Origin: a virus
IMG/VR virus record: IMGVR_UViG_3300042887_002021
Span: 1-33,080 of that record
DNA length: 33,080 nucleotides
Strand: one strand, 5' to 3'
A program made the translations under genes and the position numbers. Below, piece by piece: positions 29,501 to 33,080 of the stretch. How positions within the stretch are numbered: position 1 is the stretch's first letter; every line of letters begins with the position of its first letter. The notes beneath the pieces are model-generated. The model worked only from the letters and a program-made list of their open reading frames with translations. It had not been told where the DNA came from and made no database searches.

Positions 29501-30192
29501 TACGTTGTTGGATGTCTATTATATTCTTTTTTAGAGTTATAACTATTCTTACCAGTATTTTCAGTTCTTTTTAAAATATCAGTTTTAGAACCAACAGTTC
29601 CATTTTCATCTTTAGGTCCTTTACCATTTTCATCTCCGTCAGAAATTGCATCTGGATTTGTACTATTATATAAATTCTTTTTATTAAACTTATTTTTAAC
29701 TAAATTTTCTGTTCTTTTTAATACATCAGTTCTTGAACCAACCTCACCTGTTTCACCTTTTTGTCCCTTACCTTTTTCATCTCCGTCAGACATTGCATTA
29801 GGATTGTTAACACCATATTTATTATTTAATTTATATGTGTTTTTACTTAATAATAAATTTCTGTTTGCAATATCTATAGACGTTCCAATTGCAACATTAT
29901 CTTCTTTTTGACCTCTTCCTTTTTCATCTCCATCTGCTAATGCATTTGGATTAGTTAAACTATATTGATTATTTTCATTGTAAGTGTTTCTACCTAAACT
30001 TGAAATTCTATTTTGAATGTCGGTGGTTGAACCGATTTTATCACTGTCACCTATTTGACCTTTACCTTTTTCATCTCCGTTGGATAATGCATTAAGATTT
30101 TGACTATTATATAAATTCTTTTCGTTATAAGAATTTCTTGTAATAGATTCTTTTCTAAATTGTTCTGATATTTGATCTAATTTTGTTGCCAT
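29500..30192 (-). CDS. Protein made of four 49-residue tandem repeats
   Basis: After 25 leader residues the 230-residue product consists of four repeats of exactly 49 residues (26-74, 75-123, 124-172, 173-221) and a 9-residue end. Each repeat holds N-x-Y near its start, then a conserved DGDE-K/N-G-K/R-G block ('NPNAMSDGDEKGKGQKGETG' in the third), a 'GS-x-TD' turn and an 'N-x-Y/F-N'-like end. The Asp/Gly block could bind calcium, but it is not a full EF-hand. Repeats 3 and 4 are the most alike. The even register suggests an extended or beta-solenoid-like, fibrous protein. It lies in the late modular cluster. I do not recognise a family and its function is unknown. Confidence 0.8.
   Translation of the reverse strand: MATKLDQISEQFRKESITRNSYNEKNLYNSQNLNALSNGDEKGKGQIGDSDKIGSTTDIQNRISSLGRNTYNENNQYSLTNPNALADGDEKGRGQKEDNVAIGTSIDIANRNLLLSKNTYKLNNKYGVNNPNAMSDGDEKGKGQKGETGEVGSRTDVLKRTENLVKNKFNKKNLYNSTNPDAISDGDENGKGPKDENGTVGSKTDILKRTENTGKNSYNSKKEYNRHPTT
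29530..30117 (-). repeat. Four tandem 147-base coding repeats
   Basis: The DNA that encodes the four 49-residue repeats. The copies have diverged at the base level but keep exact length, so they probably arose by old tandem duplication and are under selection for spacing. Confidence 0.85.
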
Positions 30193-30193
30193 A

Positions 30194-30685
30194 TTATAAC
30201 ATTAATTTTTTTATTCTATTAACTTGTTCAAATAAACCTGTTAATTTTATTGATGCCACTGAATTTTTTTCTGAATTAGAATTAAATTTAAATGACGGTA
30301 ACCAACTTGATTTTTTTGTATGTTTTGTTAAGAAACTATTTTTTCTTTCTCCCGTTGTACTTGAAATATCATCGGCCTGTTTTCTACCTTCTTTTCTATT
30401 TTGAATTAAATCTCTCTCACCCTGAAGATATTGTTTTGACCACGTATCCATTAAATCACCACCAGCCAAGTCATACCTAATTTTATCAGCAACTTTATCC
30501 ATACCTTGTATGTCATGAATAATACGTTTAAGTTGACCATATGTTACTTTTTTATCGGTTAAAAGTTTTTTTGCTCTCATTACCCCATGCACATTTTGAC
30601 CGTTAAGACCTGTAACCGTGTGGTTGATCTTATCTAAAATGTTCTGTGGTAAATCAAAGTCCCTATTTTTTAACTCTTTATTCAT
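30194..30685 (-). CDS. Helical phage protein with a C-terminal tag-like helix
   Basis: The 163-residue product has a helical domain, 'LPQNILDKINHTVTGLNGQN' (12-31) and 'KKVTYGQLKRIIHDIQGMDK' (45-64), a pattern I have seen in uncharacterised phage proteins but cannot name. A polar, Ser/Asn-rich linker follows. The C-terminus 'TGLFEQVNRIKKLML' resembles the NLQExIxxIKxLM tag that ends its downstream neighbour encoded at 28751-29500. The start overlaps the preceding gene by 8 bases, so the two are coupled. The function is unknown; the tag suggests head targeting by inference. Confidence 0.72.
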   Translation of the reverse strand: MNKELKNRDFDLPQNILDKINHTVTGLNGQNVHGVMRAKKLLTDKKVTYGQLKRIIHDIQGMDKVADKIRYDLAGGDLMDTWSKQYLQGERDLIQNRKEGRKQADDISSTTGERKNSFLTKHTKKSSWLPSFKFNSNSEKNSVASIKLTGLFEQVNRIKKLML

Positions 30686-31427
30686 TATCGTCTTTAAGTC
30701 CTTTCAAAATATGGTCTGGTTTAAGACCATAAGTTTTCATACTATTTTTAAGTGATTTTATTTGTTTTGCAACTATTGGATTGATTTCAACCTCTTCTAC
30801 TTCCTCTTCTTTTGGTAATACATCATTATCTTTTCCTTTTTGTTTTAAAAGATTATCTATGTATTCTTCCATGAACTTTTTAGGGTTTTCTACCAATCTT
30901 AACTTATCGTCAGGTAATTTTGAATCGTATCCCATTTGTCCTAATCTATCTTCCAATTCCTTTGGGTCAGTTACACCCAACTCAATAAATTTCTTTTTAG
31001 CTTCTTCATAACTAGCGTCGTCCATAATTGTATCTTCAGCACCTAATGCTTTACTCATATCAGACTCACCCCAATATCTTCTAAAACCCATACCTAATTT
31101 TGGTGAGATAGACGATTGACCCGCTCCTGTTAATACAAATTCATCAGTTGTTGAATTTGATGTTACTTCAGCTCTTGAGTTAGTTGGTTTTTTACTTTTA
31201 GCAAAATTACCGGCACCGTCCACGATTTCATCTACTTCTTCCTCTTTCTCTACTTTATCGGGGATTTCATCATAATCTGTTTTATCGGAGAACTCCTTAG
31301 CCCATTTGGACCATTTCTTCTTTTCTTTTTTGGGTTTACCCTTCTCATTCGCCTTAGCGTAGAAGAATCTTTGTTGTGCTTTTGAAGCAAATTTCTCCTC
31401 AATTACCTGTTTTATAAAATTATTCAT
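30678..31427 (-). CDS. Modular phage protein with an N-terminal AQQRFFYA module
   Basis: The 249-residue product begins with a helical leader 'MNNFIKQVIEEKFASKAQQR' and continues with a basic module ('KKWSKWAKEFSDKTDYDEIP') known to me from other phage proteins, recalling the small DUF3008-type 'SKKQQ' motif. An acidic linker follows. 'GMGFRRYWGESDMSKALGAE' (about 112-131) and a helical region (about 135-200) then lead to an acidic tail and a C-terminal helix ('AKQIKSLKNSMKTYGLKPDH'). The function is unknown. It is the first gene of the long leftward cluster, with a TATTTATA motif 15 bases before the ATG. Confidence 0.72.
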   Translation of the reverse strand: MNNFIKQVIEEKFASKAQQRFFYAKANEKGKPKKEKKKWSKWAKEFSDKTDYDEIPDKVEKEEEVDEIVDGAGNFAKSKKPTNSRAEVTSNSTTDEFVLTGAGQSSISPKLGMGFRRYWGESDMSKALGAEDTIMDDASYEEAKKKFIELGVTDPKELEDRLGQMGYDSKLPDDKLRLVENPKKFMEEYIDNLLKQKGKDNDVLPKEEEVEEVEINPIVAKQIKSLKNSMKTYGLKPDHILKGLKDDNE

Positions 31428-31442
31428 CTAAATAGACTTTTA

Positions 31443-31450
31443 TATAAATA
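31443..31450 (-). promoter_or_regulatory. Putative late promoter motif TATTTATA, leftward of a divergent pair
   Basis: An exact copy read leftward, 15 bases before the ATG at 31427. Together with the rightward copy at 31468-31475 it forms a back-to-back pair separated by 17 bases. Confidence 0.62.
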
Positions 31451-31467
31451 TCAAATGTTATGAAAGA

Positions 31468-31475
31468 TATTTATA
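31468..31475 (+). promoter_or_regulatory. Putative late promoter motif TATTTATA, rightward of a divergent pair
   Basis: An exact copy 5 bases before the ATG at 31481, the same spacing as before terL. Confidence 0.64.
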
Positions 31476-31480
31476 TTATA

Positions 31481-33080
31481 ATGAATAGACAGAATATTTT
31501 AAACTATTATGGATCTAAATTGGATTTGAAGTTAGATTCATCGGAACTTTATGACTATCAATTAACCACAAATGAGGTTGATTATGATACAGATGTGTTA
31601 GATTTAACTACCCCAATCACATATAGTGCTTTAACAATTGACTCAAGTTGTTTAACCACACCTTTAAACGATCAGAAACCATGGGTTGTTCCGGTTGATA
31701 GTCGTTACACAGGAGATACTTGTGATTTTACGGTTAGAAGAAGAACTGAAAAGGGTTGGACCTTAGATTTTATCTTTAATAGAGATGAGGTTAATTGGTC
31801 AGGAGGAACGGTATTTTATTATATTGGAGTTGATGGTGATAATATCTATACAAATTATTTAGACAATAATTTATCGTTTCAATTTACAAACGATGGTAGA
31901 GTAAAATGGGTTGCTTATCACTATTCAGGATATTGTGCACTAACTGGATACACGGAAACACATAGTCTTTTATATGGACAAACACCTGTATTATGTGTTA
32001 CAGGAAATACAAGTGATTTTAATTTAACAATAGTTTTCAATAGATATAGAGAGTTAATAGGTTGTGATTTAGATAATGTGGGAGGATTTAATGATTTAAT
32101 ACCAGGACCACACGCGGTTCCATATACAGTCGATCCAACAGGATATACTGCGGTTACCTCAACTCAAATTGTAACGGGATACACAATTACAAATACACTT
32201 GAAGATTGGGTTACGGGTGGAACAATAACAACTGAATATGTTGAGGAATTAAATAGAAAATGGGCAAACGAAAGAGATAAGAGATTAGGGGATTTGAAAT
32301 TCTATCTAAATGGTAATTTAATTCATACTGAAACTAATTGGGAAGAAATTATCCCATCTTATAGAGATAACCAAACAATTATACAATCTTGGGGTGGAGG
32401 ATATAACTACACTTATTTTGGTAATACATCAAAAACATGCGGGTTCAATATTAAATCGGCTTTATATTATGAAGAACCATTAGATTTTGTTCATGTTAAA
32501 CATAATTTTAGAACATTAACAGGGTATACTTTTGAAATATGTAATGCATCTTGTGTGAATGATGTAAGAGCTTACGTTCCACCAACCGCAACACCAACTG
32601 TAACACCTTCACCTACACCTGTTCCTACATCGACATCTACACCAACGGCAACACCTGTTCCACCAACCACCACACCAACCACCACACCAACCAGTACTCC
32701 AACTGAAACACCTTCACCTACACCTGTTCCACCAACCAGTACTCCAACTGAAACACCTTCACCTACACCTGTTCCACCAACCAGTACTCCAACTCCAACA
32801 CCAACTAATACACCAACACCAAGTGTAACTGCAACTAACACCCCTACACCAACTAACACTCCAACGGAGACAGGAACACCAACGCCAACACCTACTGTTA
32901 CACCAACGGAAACTCCGACCAATACTCCCACACCAACTGAAAGCGTAACTCCAACACCAAGTGTGACACCAACACCATCTACAACAACAAGTATCGTAAA
33001 CTCAGGATTGGTTATTCAACTTGACGCATATGAAAGTTCAAGTTACCCTGAAACAGGAACGACTGTTTTTGACATTACAA
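31481..33080 (+). CDS. Adhesin or fibre protein, LamG / Pro-Thr linker / LamG (partial)
   Basis: The frame stays open from the ATG at 31481 to the window end (533 codons), so the gene is cut. It starts '[20 protein letters not shown]'. Residues of about 80-350 look like a concanavalin A/LamG-type jelly roll: '[20 protein letters not shown]', '[17 protein letters not shown]', '[14 protein letters not shown]', '[19 protein letters not shown]' and '[18 protein letters not shown]'. From about 367 to 502 follows a Pro/Thr-rich linker, partly built of 15-residue repeats, like linkers of bacterial surface adhesins. Then '[20 protein letters not shown]' opens a second LamG-like domain. Such proteins bind host surface glycans. 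A tail fibre or capsid decoration is the likely role. A TATTTATA motif 5 bases before the ATG predicts late expression. Confidence 0.85.
   Translation, partial: MNRQNILNYYGSKLDLKLDSSELYDYQLTTNEVDYDTDVLDLTTPITYSALTIDSSCLTTPLNDQKPWVVPVDSRYTGDTCDFTVRRRTEKGWTLDFIFNRDEVNWSGGTVFYYIGVDGDNIYTNYLDNNLSFQFTNDGRVKWVAYHYSGYCALTGYTETHSLLYGQTPVLCVTGNTSDFNLTIVFNRYRELIGCDLDNVGGFNDLIPGPHAVPYTVDPTGYTAVTSTQIVTGYTITNTLEDWVTGGTITTEYVEELNRKWANERDKRLGDLKFYLNGNLIHTETNWEEIIPSYRDNQTIIQSWGGGYNYTYFGNTSKTCGFNIKSALYYEEPLDFVHVKHNFRTLTGYTFEICNASCVNDVRAYVPPTATPTVTPSPTPVPTSTSTPTATPVPPTTTPTTTPTSTPTETPSPTPVPPTSTPTETPSPTPVPPTSTPTPTPTNTPTPSVTATNTPTPTNTPTETGTPTPTPTVTPTETPTNTPTPTESVTPTPSVTPTPSTTTSIVNSGLVIQLDAYESSSYPETGTTVFDIT
32690..32792 (+). 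repeat. Tandem 45-base repeats in the Pro/Thr linker
   Basis: Two perfect 45-base copies (32690-32734, 32735-32779) and the start of a third (32780-32792) encode a 15-residue Pro/Thr/Ser unit. Flanking DNA (about 32575-32990) holds further degenerate copies of CCAAC-rich codons. Copy-number change here would lengthen or shorten the linker in frame. Confidence 0.88.

Noticed and set aside
32572-32931. Gly/Val-rich 119-residue leftward frame
   Set aside because: It mirrors the Pro/Thr repeats of the rightward adhesin gene and has no other support.
1-33080. tRNA genes, CRISPR arrays, insertion sequences, integrase or attachment sites
   Set aside because: Coding genes fill nearly the whole window, the gaps are short, and none shows cloverleaf folds, spaced repeats, transposase motifs or recombinase genes.

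Overview
The window is a block of a T4-like (myovirus-type) tailed phage genome, very probably infecting a member of the Bacteroidota, most likely a flavobacterium-like host. The virus assignment rests on a contiguous T4-style head module: large terminase, portal, prohead protease, acidic scaffold and gp23-type major capsid protein. A gp5-like baseplate protein, a gp55-like late sigma factor, PhoH, dUTPase and three glycosyltransferases support it. The host assignment rests on a phage-encoded ribosomal protein bS21 of Bacteroidota type, on Bacteroidota-type promoters (TTTG, about 20 bp, TAnnTTTG), on the near absence of Shine-Dalgarno sequences and on AT-rich DNA. The ends of the window fall inside the genome. 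No tRNA, CRISPR array, insertion sequence or integrase is visible.

Layout. Bases 1-13169 are transcribed rightward except rpsU. Four proteins of unknown role (1-3760) end at a strong terminator. Then come terL, the portal, an unknown gene, rpsU on the opposite strand, another unknown gene, the protease, the scaffold and the major capsid protein, closed by a second terminator. A small SAP-like gene with a host-type promoter follows. Bases 13170-31427 are transcribed leftward. In the direction of transcription this strand holds: a group of modular, probably virion-associated proteins (31427-28148); a glycosyltransferase, small genes and dUTPase (28095-25763); a ParB/Srx-like protein and PhoH; a HAD-like protein, two glycosyltransferases and the late sigma factor; a tail/baseplate group (21116-15638); and an operon with a YPSAYA-motif protein, a flavodoxin-like reductase, a pterin-4a-carbinolamine dehydratase and a Cys-motif protein (15622-13170). 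At 31481 a rightward gene for a LamG / Pro-Thr-linker / LamG adhesin starts and runs off the window.

How it works together. The octamer TATTTATA lies just upstream of at least ten genes on both strands, always in the same orientation to transcription and often only 4-5 bases before the start codon. It is the best candidate for this phage's late promoter, read by the gp55-like sigma encoded at 21131-21832. rpsU and the SAP-like gene instead carry host-type promoters, which suggests early expression.

The most interesting pattern is a short helical tag, roughly NLQEnIxRIKxxM. It is found at the N-terminus of the flavodoxin-like reductase and the ParB/Srx-like protein, at the C-terminus of two proteins in the 28-31 kb cluster, and in shortened form at the C-terminus of the scaffold. 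A second short N-terminal leader type is shared by other late-operon proteins. Together with the gp21-type protease this suggests a head-targeting system that loads assorted enzymes into the capsid. That is an inference, testable by virion proteomics.
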